A stretch of 64,000 nt of DNA from Tomocerus qinae (taxonomy: Eukaryota; Arthropoda; Collembola; Entomobryomorpha; Tomoceridae), in assembly GCA_020055645.1 (NCBI GenBank), contig CM034548.1, positions 23,610,201-23,674,200 of the forward strand. Direction: 5' to 3'. Numbering within the stretch: the first letter of the stretch is position 1; each line of letters begins with the position of its first letter. The notes below the pieces were generated by a model that was given only the letters and a program-made list of their open reading frames with translations, ran no database searches and was not told the DNA's origin. This document shows positions 1 to 20,915 of this stretch, in pieces. Made by a program: the position numbers and the translations under genes.

Positions 1-1800
1 AAATTATCATAGCATTTATGATAATGATTAGAACATAATATTAGCGCATTGGTATTATTAAATACTTACGACTTACAAAATTGACTGCATCCTGGAGTTG
101 AGTCAGTCTGTCTGCCATTATTTCTGATAATTTTACGCAGCAATAAATAGTTTTTAACTTGTCAAGACGTCAAGATTTAAAAGCCAGTCTGTCAGTTGGC
201 GCCTCAATTCACCGATAAGATATCTGTACTGCACAGATAAGTCGGTTGTGTATTATTTTACTTGTAGGTTGTAGTAGCTGTATGTAACTGCACTGTAGTA
301 ATGTAAAAATATCAAAGTAATGAAATTCGGGCCTCCTCCAGCAGGTTTCACTTTACATTTTAAGAAATTCAAATTTCCTGGCAGAATACACACATACACC
401 ACAACGATATTCAACAGAGGGCACATCAATTCACTTATGGATATGGATACATTTTGTACATGGGTAGTATATAAACGGAATGCCTTTTAAATGCTTGCAG
501 TGCACCTGCACTTAGGGTATACCAGCATGAAGTTACAGGAAATCGAAGTACCCGAATCCTTCATCCAACTCTACACCTGATGTGGGGTTGAAATTAAAGT
601 AATTAGTTATTCTGCTAGTGACCTGTACCTTTCAAAGTTTCAAACCAGAGTACAAGGAGGGGGCTTCCTCCAAAATCGAAGAGAAGAAAATTTTGAAAAA
701 CATTTTTTTCGAATGGCATATATTTTTACAGATAGCGTGGCGAGTCGAAAACTTTTTTCTGGCTATGGTCTTTAATAACTTTGAAATATGTTCATACTAG
801 GTCACCAGTGCTGCTGCTGAATTTCAAAATAATTAGGCATTTTTTTAAATTTCGAAATTTGCTAATATTAAGCTGCAGTGGACTTGTTTTATGTAATAAT
901 ATACATTACATACTCCCTTTGTCATTTCAAAAAAACCACAAGGTCCATGGCACAGAACATAGAGACATATATAGATACTATCAGTTTTATTTATTGCGAT
1001 GATAAATATGGTTTACTAAATTAAAATATCACAAAGTGGTGCTTGCATTAAGTGCTTGCAAAAAATTATATTGTAGTTCATTGTTCACTATAGATAATTT
1101 GTTTTCCCCCAAATATGTTTAGTTTCTAAAACATATTCATTAAGGCATCAGAGATAGTTAATTAAACATTGGAAAAAATATTAGTATTGGATTATCAGTG
1201 CTGCAATTTCCTAATCAATTTTTAATAAACTAGTAATACACAGAACATAAGCGAGTCAGTGGGTTTTTTGAAAACAGTGAAAATTAAATCCATTTTAAAG
1301 CATGAGTGTTTAAATTTTTAGTTACAATTATAAACTTTAAACTTGTTATACTAAATTTTGTTGCAATTTTGTTCACTCTGGCAGTTTAATTCATCAAGTG
1401 GTTAAATAACAAATTACCATCAATATAAAATTACAGAGATGTTCAATATGTTTACTTTGTAATGACATAATATATTATTAGTGGTCCGGGAACGAGTAGA
1501 GGAAATAATCCTTTTTAACTTTATGCGATCGGTCGGTAATCACAATTGACGGATTCGGGCGCATTTCATTTTCCAACCGGAGAGATTTGCGTGTAACTTG
1601 ACTCTGCTGTTATAGGATAGGTGAACTCTACACATGTATTTTGTAGTACTGCGGACTGCTCTGCATGTTCACATTAGTAGAGTAAAGGACGGCAAGCACA
1701 CAGCATCAGCAGCATTGCATGCCTAGCGGATAGCTGAACGGCTGAACTTGCCTACGAAAGTCTGCCTTTCAGTGTTGGATCGGAGCACGCGGAACGTCGG
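1..1800. other. Intergenic DNA upstream of RPLP2
   Basis: AT-rich sequence with no open frame that looks coding; the two short frames around 618-1002 have no recognisable content. From about 1480 the base composition becomes more balanced, which fits the promoter of the ribosomal protein gene that starts to the right. No TATA box stands out, as is usual for ribosomal protein genes. Confidence 0.5.
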
Positions 1801-1895
1801 ATCACTCTGTCTGTCTGTTGAGAAGCAACGCATTGCTACTCTTGTGTACTTTGATTTTCTTCGTGGATTTAACCAATAAATTAACTAATTTACAG
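1800..1895 (+). other. RPLP2: RPLP2 5' untranslated exon (approximate start)
   Basis: A good donor (TTTACAG followed by GTAAGAC) at 1896 pairs with the acceptor at 2214-2215, immediately before the RPLP2 start codon. The exon end is seen directly. Its start is a guess within the pyrimidine-rich stretch around 1800-1860, where a 5' TOP-type start would be expected for a ribosomal protein mRNA. Confidence 0.6.
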
Positions 1896-2002
1896 GTAAG
1901 ACAAATTAAATTTTTCGTCTTTAATACATTTGTAGTAAGTGTATCACCAAATTTTTGGTAATTAACGTTTGAAAAGCATTGAAAAACGTAAAGCAATATT
2001 GA

Positions 2003-2103
2003 AGAAAATGATGAGCACCGCATGGTTGGGTGAAGCCGGACATGGCGCATGGCGCTAAGTCATGAGATGAGCCGTACACCTTGTATTCGTACTGTCTGAT
2101 TCT
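2003..2103 (+). ncRNA. Box C/D snoRNA candidate in RPLP2 intron 1
   Basis: Box C (ATGATGA) is at 2008-2014 and box D (CTGA) at 2096-2099. A 4-bp terminal stem AGAA (2003-2006)/TTCT (2100-2103) can close the unit. Just upstream of box D, TGTATTCGTACTG (2082-2094) is complementary over 13 nt to a 28S rRNA segment I recall as CAGUACGAAUACA, upstream of the ACCGUGAAAGC stretch. By the box D plus five rule the U after CAG would be 2'-O-methylated. The length (about 100 nt) is on the long side and internal C'/D' boxes are unclear. Box positions and complementarity are seen; function is inferred. Confidence 0.7.
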
Positions 2104-2216
2104 ATCTGGAGTTAAAAATTTGTGCTGTAACTGTAGTTATTCTACGATTGCTGAAGTGAAATAATTATTTTGAAAAGGCGATTGCTAATTTATTCATTTG
2201 TTTCACAAATTACAGA

Positions 2217-2936
2217 ATGCGGTACGTAGCTGCTTACCTTTTGGCAACTTTGGCTGCCAAGCCTAATCCAAGCGCCGCTGATATCGATAAAATCCTTAGT
2301 TCTGTCGGTATTGAATCCGATAATGAAAAGGTTAAGAAAGTAATTTCCGAATTAGCTGGAAAGGATATTGATGAAATCATCAAAGCAGGTAATATTCAAT
2401 TAATTCATTATTCATTTTGATGTCCTGATAGTTAATATTTATTTAATGATGATCAATTTTCACCATCTTTCGACTGAAAGTTATGATGCTATTTTTATTT
2501 GTCTGATGACTGCATAATAGGCTTTTTAACTAAGAAAAATTTGAGTGATCGAAATGGAAACTTCATTTTATTTTTGTTGGTTACAGGACAAAGTAAACTT
2601 GCCTCAATGCCTTCCGGTGGTGCAGTAGCTTCAACATCAGCAGCCGCCCCAGCGGCTGCCGGTGCAGAAGCTAAGCCAGGTACCAATTTGTTATCAATTA
2701 CTAAAATTATCAACATTGTGTTTGTGATGATCAATCTGATCACCATCTTTCGACTGAAGATGTTGATGATAACCCTACATGTCTGATGCACAAATTTAAT
2801 TTTCTATTACCGATTGTTTATAGCATCGTCGTTAATTATTTTTTTCTTTAATGCGTTATTAGAAGCTAAGAAGGAAGCAAAGAAAGAAGAGTCTGAATCG
2901 GAAGATGACGATATGGGTTTTGGACTCTTCGATTAA
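2217..2936 (+). CDS. RPLP2: 60S acidic ribosomal protein P2
   Basis: P2 is an acidic stalk protein of the large ribosomal subunit that, with P0 and P1, recruits translation GTPases. Coding exons are 2217-2388, 2587-2679 and 2863-2936; together 339 nt, 112 aa plus stop, the normal P2 length. The N-terminal dimerisation part starts MRYVAAYLLA and contains SSVGIE and AGKDIDEII. It is followed by KLASMPSGG, an Ala/Pro hinge and an acidic tail ending DDDMGFGLFD, the conserved factor- and ricin-type-toxin-binding peptide. The start codon lies one base after a 3' splice site (AG at 2214-2215), so a non-coding leader exon is expected; a donor at 1896 (exon end 1895) fits. All three introns hold box C/D-like snoRNA units, listed separately. 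No anomaly is seen in the protein. Confidence 0.97.
2446..2510 (+). ncRNA. Box C/D snoRNA candidate in RPLP2 intron 2
   Basis: Box C ATGATGA at 2446-2452, D' CTGA at 2474-2477, a C'-like TATGATG near 2482-2488 and box D CTGA at 2503-2506. Before D', TTCACCATCTTTCG (2459-2472) is complementary to 14 nt of the conserved 28S rRNA segment CGAAAGAUGGUGAA. By the plus-five rule it would guide methylation of the second A of CGAAAG, the site that I believe snR39/U32/U51-type snoRNAs serve in other eukaryotes. The terminal stem is weak. It is clearly related to the unit in the next intron. Confidence 0.78.
2716..2794 (+). ncRNA. Box C/D snoRNA candidate in RPLP2 intron 3
   Basis: Box C GTGATGA at 2724-2730, D' CTGA at 2754-2757, C'-like TTGATGA at 2763-2769 and box D CTGA at 2783-2786. 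A terminal stem TTGTG (2716-2720)/CACAA (2790-2794) can form. The guide before D', TCACCATCTTTCG (2740-2752), is the same as in intron 2 and matches 28S CGAAAGAUGGUGA over 13 nt. The stretch before box D differs fully from the intron-2 copy, so the pair looks like a duplication in which only the D' guide is kept. Confidence 0.8.
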
Positions 2937-2978
2937 GTACGATTTCGAATTACATAGCGACTTCTTTTCTTATGTTAT

Positions 2979-2984
2979 AATAAA
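2979..2984 (+). terminator. RPLP2: RPLP2 poly(A) signal
   Basis: AATAAA lies 43 bases after the RPLP2 stop codon, giving a very short 3' UTR as is usual for ribosomal protein mRNAs. Confidence 0.75.
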
Positions 2985-3009
2985 AGATAAATAATAATAT
3001 GCTGTGAAT

Positions 3010-4044
3010 TTGGAAACGTGACAACGTAACTCTGTACCCATTATTTGACACATTGGTGCATAACTATATAACGTATGTTCTATTTTGGTCCATTTCTGTC
3101 TTACATAAATTCTAATTTTAAAACCCATAGATAATAGACAGTAAGGTAACCATGAGCCGCTTGTAAGCGGGCCGCTTACATGTCGTCTAAAAATCTTCGT
3201 TACCTACTACTAGTTACCAAATCACTACAGGAAATGTGACAAAAGTCACACAGCACGGCATCATCATAATCTATTTTACAGCTCATGGTTGGGATGTTAC
3301 TATAACGTTTTGTGTGGTTATTTTGTATATTCATTAGAAGGAAAAGAGTTATTTGTTTACTCTTTATATTATATAACTTCTTTTCATCTTTTTTGCTACG
3401 AAAATATTTGTCATTTATATTCTTGATGACTATCTTGACTACTACTGAGTTTAGCTATAGTCACGAGGTTATCATTGTCCTCTTTTTTAGTTAGGTTAAT
3501 TAACTTGTAGATTAATAGGAAGCACTACAGTCCGTGATTTCATAATAAAAACATATTTACAATAATAGTTGAAATTTTAAAGCGGCTGTAGGAGAAATTT
3601 GTATTATACCATGCAAGAGCCTTACATGCCCATGTCTCTGCAGCTTATCTCCATTTCCTTATCCTAGACGATCTGCATGTCGTCATCCTCATCTCCCTAC
3701 CTATCTATAACTTACCTGTGTACTTACCTCAATCTACCCATACAACACAAACACACAAATGATGTATTACAACATGCATCCATAAATAAGATTCATTCCG
3801 AATCTGACCAGGAGACTAAGTCCTGGTCAAATAAACATTCGCTCCTCAATTGTTCTGTGCTCTTTCACTCATCTCATTTTACGCACCCAATCATACCACA
3901 ATCACATAGTGCACAACCCGGGTATTACTCTGGCACAGAAGTGCCAGACTACTTTCTACACTCCGGGACTAACCCACTTGATCATGCCCGAAACCTGTAA
4001 GCATTCTGAAGCGGCTTATGCAAGTCGGGAATGGAGAAGAAATG
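3010..4044. other. Intergenic DNA with two short hairpins
   Basis: No gene is seen. Two compact inverted repeats stand out: TGACCAGGA/TCCTGGTCA (3805-3829, 9-bp arms, 7-nt loop) and TCTGGCAC/GTGCCAGA (3929-3948, 8-bp arms, 4-nt loop). The short open frames here have no recognisable content. Confidence 0.5.
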
Positions 4045-4436
4045 ATCTAGGGGACTTTCTAGAATCTGCAGGTGCTAGAAAGTCCCTGGTGACTTTCTAG
4101 CACTATTTTTCCATTTTCAAATTGTTCCCGAAGGCAGACTAAATAATTGTTGAAATTAAGTAGCGATACCTTGTTGTATGCGTTGCCGGTCACTATTTTC
4201 GCCTCTTTTCTGACCTAACCTAATAAAAGATAAACTATTTTTAATTAGGTAAGGTCAAAAAAGACCGAAAAATAGTGACCGGCAACGAGGTACTGATTGT
4301 TATTTTATGATGATGATGATTTAGAATTTTGATGATAATAATCTGCCTTCGGGAAATTTTTGGAAACATAAAAAAGGATGCTAAAAAGTCCCCGGGGACT
4401 TTCTAGCACCTGCAGATGCTAGAAAGTCCCCTAGAT
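4045..4436. mobile_element. Foldback (snap-back) MITE-like element
   Basis: The left arm beginning ATCTAGGGGACTTTCTAG reads, on the other strand, like the right arm ending CTAGAAAGTCCCCTAGAT. The two arms are each about 185 bp and diverged but clearly alignable. Matching blocks include CTGCAGGTGCTAGAAAGTCC, TTCCCGAAGGCAGA (near 4126 and 4344) and GTTGCCGGTCACTATTTT (near 4183 and 4270). Almost the whole element is therefore one long hairpin with an AT-rich centre. Each arm also holds a nested inverted repeat GGACTTTCTAG...CTAGAAAGTCC. There is no open frame, so it is non-autonomous. The target duplication is uncertain; TGA on both sides is possible if the ends are drawn two bases further in. 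Confidence 0.8.
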
Positions 4437-7400
4437 GAGGAAATGGGATTCAGCAGCTACGAGTGCCCGTTTTCCCATTACAACCAAGAAAATGTAGTAA
4501 TGTAAATGTTAAATACCTTTATGCGACTTTTCTGCGAAGCTGTATGCATGTTTGTCCTTCTGCCTTTGTTGAAAAGGGTGTCAGATATACAAATAACGTC
4601 AACGCATCTCAAAAAGATTGAACTTCACTACCCACAAAATTTGCACGAAAGGGTTTTGGATATTAGGCCATCAAAAGAGCAACAAATACATTGTAAATAT
4701 GCTATAAATGAGTAGAAATCCAGAAATGCAACTAAAAATTCTAGGTTACTAAGTATAAGTAAGCTGAAATGAACACTATTATTTTGTCAAAACGTTTCAG
4801 TTGCCATTATAAGCAGCAATAAGTAATGAAGCCTCTTGGTATCTAAATATCAGAAGTTATGCTTTTGAAACTTAACATTAAAAGTTTGGATTACCATCCA
4901 AAATATCCTGCATATGCCATACTGCCATGTAGGACACAATAGATTCAACACTCAAATAAACAATCACTCAGACTCAACCTTTGACGATTCTCCGGTTGTT
5001 ATTATGAAGATAATTTCTGTCAGGGCGGGCAGATTAGTCATCTTTCATCACCTTCCATGTAGCTATATTTGTGCTAGGTTGGGTCGTTGGGTTAAGGTAG
5101 ATGACAGAAACTAACCTAGCTGAAAATGAACAATATATATAAATAACAGGTCAGGAAGATCAAAGGTGGCATATATTATGTCAGCTGCCTACCGTCCTAA
5201 TTACTCTAACCAAAAATCCTAGCGGAGGTCTTACCTTTTTTGAATGACTTAAGAACGAACATGTTTTAACATTTCACAATTGTTTCACAATTTTATGTGA
5301 ACTGCATTTAACCTTTCCATTCTTAGTAAATAATTGACAGGTACCAATAAGGCTGTATTTAGGAGGGGCATTGGGGACAAATGCCCTCCGAAATCCAAGA
5401 AAAAATAATTTTTTTCTCGAAATAAAAAAAATTCTCGTTTCTCGCGATTTTATAGGATTTATAGGCTATTTTTGACTCATTTGGACAAAATAAGCCAAAA
5501 TTTTCCGAGCTTCGTGCGAATTTACCATATACATATGGCCTTATGACATGATGTCATTGCCCCCTCCGAAATCGACTTACAAATACAGTACTGATATGTA
5601 CCGGTAATTACTAAAGCATTTTTATGGTAAATGAATCTAGACACATGCTTTAAAATCGTGTGTCTAGATAGTCTACAAAAAAAGTCAGGTTTCTATGAAA
5701 AGTAGCAGGGGGCAATATTATTATCTTTTATGCAAACTATACACATAAATATAAATCATTTCATTGAAACCAAATTGGATTATGTTTTCGACTATTAGTA
5801 GTAGTACAAAAAAATGAACTTTTGACTATTTGAAATAAATTGTGTAACAAGCTGCATAGCACCAGAAGTCAGAAATAAACGTTATCTTTGTTCCCGGTCT
5901 CAAGTTGCTCTATAGTGTCTCAATTTGTTTACCAACCTAATGTGAAAGAATTTGCAAATAATAGAAAAAGGAAATCGTCAACAGATTTGTTTAACTTGGC
6001 AATCTGCAACTGTTCAGTTATCTAATTAGTACATTATAATTATGAAATTAGAAGGATATTCAGATTCAGAACGAGGAACACTAAATACCTTATTCGATTT
6101 TTTCTGATGTTTTATATAGCTATTAGCTATACGCTAATGATCAGTCTAGAGTCACGACATTGAAACACTATATGCAGATGGCGGATATACATGAAATTGA
6201 CATCCAATCATGAATGTCTAATAAATATTTTGGTGTTGGTGGATGTGGAAAGCGGATAATAATAATATTGTCCTAGTCCTTAAATCGGTGGCATTATTTT
6301 CAGAGATAAAAGTGAGAAGCACAACAGAAACAACCATCCGCCCACGTCTACTCTTACTACTCTACGCTAAGCCTTACACCTTATGCTTGGCTTAGCCTAC
6401 TTCCTACTCTACTACGCGGACACAGCGTTTTAGCAACATAGCAACTGCTATCAAAGCGTTACTCACAAACCAGATTTTCAATTTTATCAAGTGCAGTTTT
6501 TTGACTAGAAATCAATAATTTTTGAAGATAAAGTGTCGTCTATAATTCCGATTTCGTCCAGACCAAAAGGTCCTATCTTAGGGTGGGGCGCCCCATCCTA
6601 GGGTGGGGCCTTTTAGTCTTTCCTTTCCGATTTTAAGGAAAATGCAGCATTGATTATTGTAGTTTGTATGTATTTGTAGGAGAATTCTGATGACTCATTA
6701 GTTTACTACGCCTCATAATTATCTCAAGTATCAACGTGTCACCGATGACTATGATGACCCAAGCTTATGTTAACTACCCTTATTGATGTAGCTCATCCAA
6801 TCATTCATCACACTAATAATGGCCAATTCATGTCCCATGTCCCACGTCAAACACCACGACAAAGTTTTGACACAAAACATCACATTTGAAGTGGTATGTT
6901 ATTTACGCAACATTATTTTTTAATCTTCATTATGCCCCTTATTTTGCTGGATTAGAAACGTTGAAAAAGCGGTATATATCAGAAAATGGGGCAATGTATG
7001 GGTACTAGGGGAAATCACCCAGGAACTTTGAATTCTGATATAGTTTAAAGTATCTATGTATTGATATTGATTTGACATAATAATATTAAATCTGATATAA
7101 AAGCTATACAGCACACTTTATAAAGCATTTAATATCCTCTAACTTATCAATTTAATAGATACTTTTTTGCGTTTTAGTGCTAAGTGAAACAAACTTGACA
7201 GTGTTAAAGGTTCAATAAGTAACTGGTGATGTCACGCGCTAATTAGGACACTTCATGGCCAAGGGAAGTAGACTGTTGTTATGGTTTTGTACTGTAGATA
7301 CATCTCTAGAGAGGGGTAAGGAAAACATCACCCAAAACCCGAAGTGGGGAAATGCATATAAAAAGGAATTCCTGTTTACTTTTCCATAAACCAGCCGAAA

Positions 7401-8400
7401 ACAGCCGCGATTTGGGTTTCTTTATTGAAAAGTAAATAGAAATTGTATTACATGAATTTCCCCTTCGCCACTTCTGAGTTTGAATGATGTTTGCCTCTCC
7501 CTATACAGATATGTACCTCGTACAAAATCATGACAGCAGTCAAACTTTCCTTGGTCATGAAGTGTCCGGATTAGCAGCAGTCTACGTTTTTCGGTACTTG
7601 GTCATGACCATGTGTGACTATGAGTCGGAATCTGACTTTCGGAAGATTGTTCATATGAAGCGGTCTATTTCCAAAATTTTCCCCCTGGGATAGTCATTTT
7701 TGTGTATGAAGAACCCCTTTGAAGTCATAAAAAATACAAAATCCTCAAAATGTTACCACGTGGTTTGTAGCAGATTTGGACTTCAAAATTTAGGGTTAAT
7801 GTTTGATTTTAACTTGATTTACTGTAAAACGCAAAGTACCTAATATGTATTGTTGGGTCAGATCAAGTCAGATGGCTTGGAATGGCATCAACACATAGGA
7901 TGTGATAATATAAGATGTGGACAATACAATATCAAATATCTGAAAATATGGCATGACTATAATTAAAAATTATGTAGTATAAATTATAATTGATCATCGG
8001 CCTTTTCAATTAAAATATTTATTTGAATTAAGCGGGTCAATTTCGGATTCCAATGTACCCCAATTTGGTCGTCGTCGGTGGAAAATGGTGTTGTAGAAGG
8101 TACTAGGATGATAATTTGATTATGGTTGGAAATAGGTATGATGCGGTTGACCTGAGCGGTGCACACCTGTGGTGTGTGTGTTCCCCTAATTGCTGTAATT
8201 TTAGTGAATAACGTATATGTGCGGGAGTACATGGATAGAGTGTCACATGGTGGGAAGGTGAGGAGCAAATGAAGTCTCCACGTCACACATATTATTACTC
8301 CGTTGAATGTTGGTAGGAAAGGGCAGGAACAGAATTCAGTAAGTAAGAAGAAGGAGGTTTTTGCTGTTTTTTATACACTGTTGTTATCATCACATCACAG
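4437..8400. other. Intergenic DNA between MITE and clathrin gene
   Basis: About 4 kb of AT-rich sequence without a gene that I can support. It holds a short inverted repeat at 5636-5667 (TCTAGACAC/GTGTCTAGA) and a GC-rich imperfect palindrome at 6560-6619. A TATA-like TATAAAAAGG near 7357 has no recognisable coding sequence after it. Confidence 0.45.
6560..6619. repeat. GC-rich imperfect palindrome with direct repeat
   Basis: AGACCAAAAGG (6560-6570) mirrors CCTTTTAGTCT (6609-6619) with one mismatch, and the centre GGGGCGCCCC (6585-6594) is a perfect palindrome. Within it, TAGGGTGGGGC occurs twice in direct orientation. It could be a very short MITE remnant or a structured site; no function is assigned. 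Confidence 0.6.
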
Positions 8401-8407
8401 AGTACAG

Positions 8408-8664
8408 TCAGTTAGACAGTTAGACATTAGATATCATAGGTGAAGGCATTGTTTGAGCGAGTTCTAGCCGATTGCGAGTCTTCTGCTGAGTTGAGTGTTG
8501 GAAAAGTCATTGTCAGTCTTTGCGGTGGTGGGGGTGGTGAGTTGACGTTAGTACTGTGAAGAGAAGACTGTACCAAATTATTTTATTTTCTGCTGATAAT
8601 TTCGGATATTTTCTCGGACAGTCCATCTCCTCCTTATTCAATATTTATCTCCTCAATCGCCAAC
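8408..8664 (+). promoter_or_regulatory. Clathrin heavy chain leader and probable start region
   Basis: The clathrin start codon is at 8665. Upstream, initiator-like TCAGTTAGACAG around 8407-8418 has the arthropod TCAGT form and would give a 5' UTR of about 250 nt. This is inference from motif and position only; no TATA box is at the right spacing. Confidence 0.35.
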
Positions 8665-19013
<10,349 letters not shown>

Positions 19014-19531
19014 GCGGCGACTGATCCATATATACGTTTATGTATTATGTGGCTTTGTTGAATGAAATCACTATATTGTCCTAAAATACATCAAATTCCA
19101 CACTTGGGAAATTAGAAACTTGCATTGAAGTTAGAAATAGACGTGTAAATAGTGTTATAAGCGGTATGATTGATTAATTTAATTCTAAACAACCTGTGGT
19201 TGCATAAATAAATGTGGAGGATGGCTGTTAATATAGATAGTTAAATTAAACTAGTAATTTAAAAGTGCATTATGGGATGGTTAGATGGATGTGCGTCATT
19301 GTCAAGTGGGAATAAAGCCTAGGAACACTACTCTCTAGGTATGATCCTACTGCCTACTTGTGTCTTTTCTCAGCCATCGCATAATAAAGTATATGCTTGC
19401 ATTCCCTCATTATAATTGAATTATCAATTTACGATTAGCTTGTGTGATCATTATCTGTACTGAATGACTGATTGTGTTTGTTATCTTCTTTATTCGTTAA
19501 TTCATAGCGCTAATTCTAAACAAGTAGAGCA

Positions 19532-19537
19532 AATAAA
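19532..19537 (+). terminator. Clathrin heavy chain poly(A) signal candidate
   Basis: AATAAA about 520 bases after the stop. Earlier AATAAA copies in the 3' UTR (near 19207, 19310 and 19382) are alternatives, so several 3' ends are possible. The signal lies only about 50 bases from the opposing C1QBP signal. Confidence 0.5.
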
Positions 19538-19584
19538 ATCTTTGAACAATATTATGGTTTACAGACTGTATTTCATCTCAATCC

Positions 19585-19590
19585 TTTATT
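19585..19590 (-). terminator. C1QBP poly(A) signal candidate
   Basis: TTTATT on the plus strand reads AATAAA on the minus strand, about 200 bases after the C1QBP stop. The convergent clathrin signal at 19532 means the two 3' ends nearly touch. Confidence 0.55.
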
Positions 19591-19791
19591 CTAATAAAAT
19601 GACACATATTAGAAGTAAATGAATCGGTGGCTCTATGCATTGTTACATTTTTCAACTATTTATTTAACAGTTAACATAAGTAATGGTATAAAATATTTTA
19701 GAGTTGTGATATTAGATCGCGTAATATAGTAGCAGTCCTTTGTGTTCTACATAAATTTTGCCGGCTACTTACTCACGAAGCATCAGGCTAA

Positions 19792-20915
19792 TCACTTAGA
19801 TCCAACGAAACTCTCCAACTTTTGCAGAAGAGTGACGTACAATTGGTGTTCATATCCCGTACAAAAGTCAGATAATTTTTCAACGAACTCATTTGTAACT
19901 CCACGCTCTTCCAACATGTTCATGAACAAATCGTACAAGTACTACAAAATAATTAGACATGAATTACCACGAGTTCCAATTAGTAACCAGTCAATTTTGA
20001 AACAATTAAATTATAGTCTAACTTACGCCATCAAGTATATCTCCTGCTACAACGTAAACTTTGTCATTTAATTCTCCTTCGGTAAGGGATATTTCATCAA
20101 CGACAAAAACATCATCTGCAAGAAATAAATTACATTACATTACGCTATAAAAAACACCAGTTTGAATTGAATCAAATAATGACAGAGCGTTGACTAGAGC
20201 TAAACGTACTGTATTCCTCTTGAGAATCATTTGGAGCTTCATCCCGAATGAATGAGCAGGTAAAAGTGAGAGTTTGGGTGCCCTTCTTTATGTCCACATC
20301 AAAGTTTGGTCTGGAGCGCATTTCAGTAACTTCTCCCTGCTCATTCTTTTGGGTAGCGCTTGGATCGTCTGAGGCATCTGCGTCAACACTATGGTTGACA
20401 TTTAAACTCACTGTGATTCTGTCGAAAGTAAAAGTTTCTTGTAATTAGCTCAATATGTATTTAATTAGATTGGATTCATTTAATACTGGAAATTGTACTT
20501 ACTCTTCTTTATTGAATTTCTTAGTAAGTGTAACATCAGATTGGTCGGTAGTAATTTTAAAATCATCCAGACTCGTAGGTAATTTTACAGTTCTTTGGGC
20601 TTTTTTCTCCGTCGCGATTTCTTCAGCCAAAAAACTGAGCAACTCTTGATCTCCTAAATAAATAAATAATTAAATTTTTTTTATAATAAGTCCATATATA
20701 ACGCGTTGAATGTCTAATTTTTAATTGTTAAGATAAATACCTTTAGTGTGTAATTCATGCAAAGTCATTGTCTGCATAATTCCCAAATTCCCAGTAGTCT
20801 GTTGATTCATTAAGAGCGGGACCTTATGTGAAGCTGCAGGAGAAACAGACATCACCGATTTGCTCCATGTTCGGGTTGTTTGCCGCATGACATTGCGAAA
20901 CAAGGAATTCATCAT
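19792..20915 (-). CDS. C1QBP: Mitochondrial p32 protein (C1QBP/MAM33 family)
   Basis: The p32/MAM33 family forms doughnut-shaped, acidic trimers in the mitochondrial matrix, needed for mitochondrial translation and respiration. Coding exons, 5' to 3' on the minus strand: 20915-20741, 20653-20503, 20418-20210, 20115-20027, 19941-19792; 774 nt, 257 aa. Residues 1 to about 50 are rich in Arg, Ser and Met (MMNSLFRNVMRQTTRTWSKS), a typical presequence. The mature part begins near TLHELHTKG and has FLAEEIATEKK, EEITVSLNVNHSV, an acidic loop, RPNFDVDI, DVFVVDEISL, and the C-terminal helix motif LYDLFMNMLEERGV ending in LQKLESFVGSK. The start codon sits exactly at a 3' splice site, so an untranslated first exon is implied. 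No upstream in-frame ATG exists in the likely leader. Confidence 0.94.

Noticed and set aside
2495-2791. Open frames of 95-98 codons on both strands across RPLP2 exon 2
   Set aside because: They are shadows of the real exon extended into flanking introns that hold the snoRNA units.
7355-7420. A TATA-like TATAAAAAGG suggesting a promoter
   Set aside because: No coding exon or plausible leader could be linked to it. The clathrin start is about 1 kb further on, with a better initiator-like motif.
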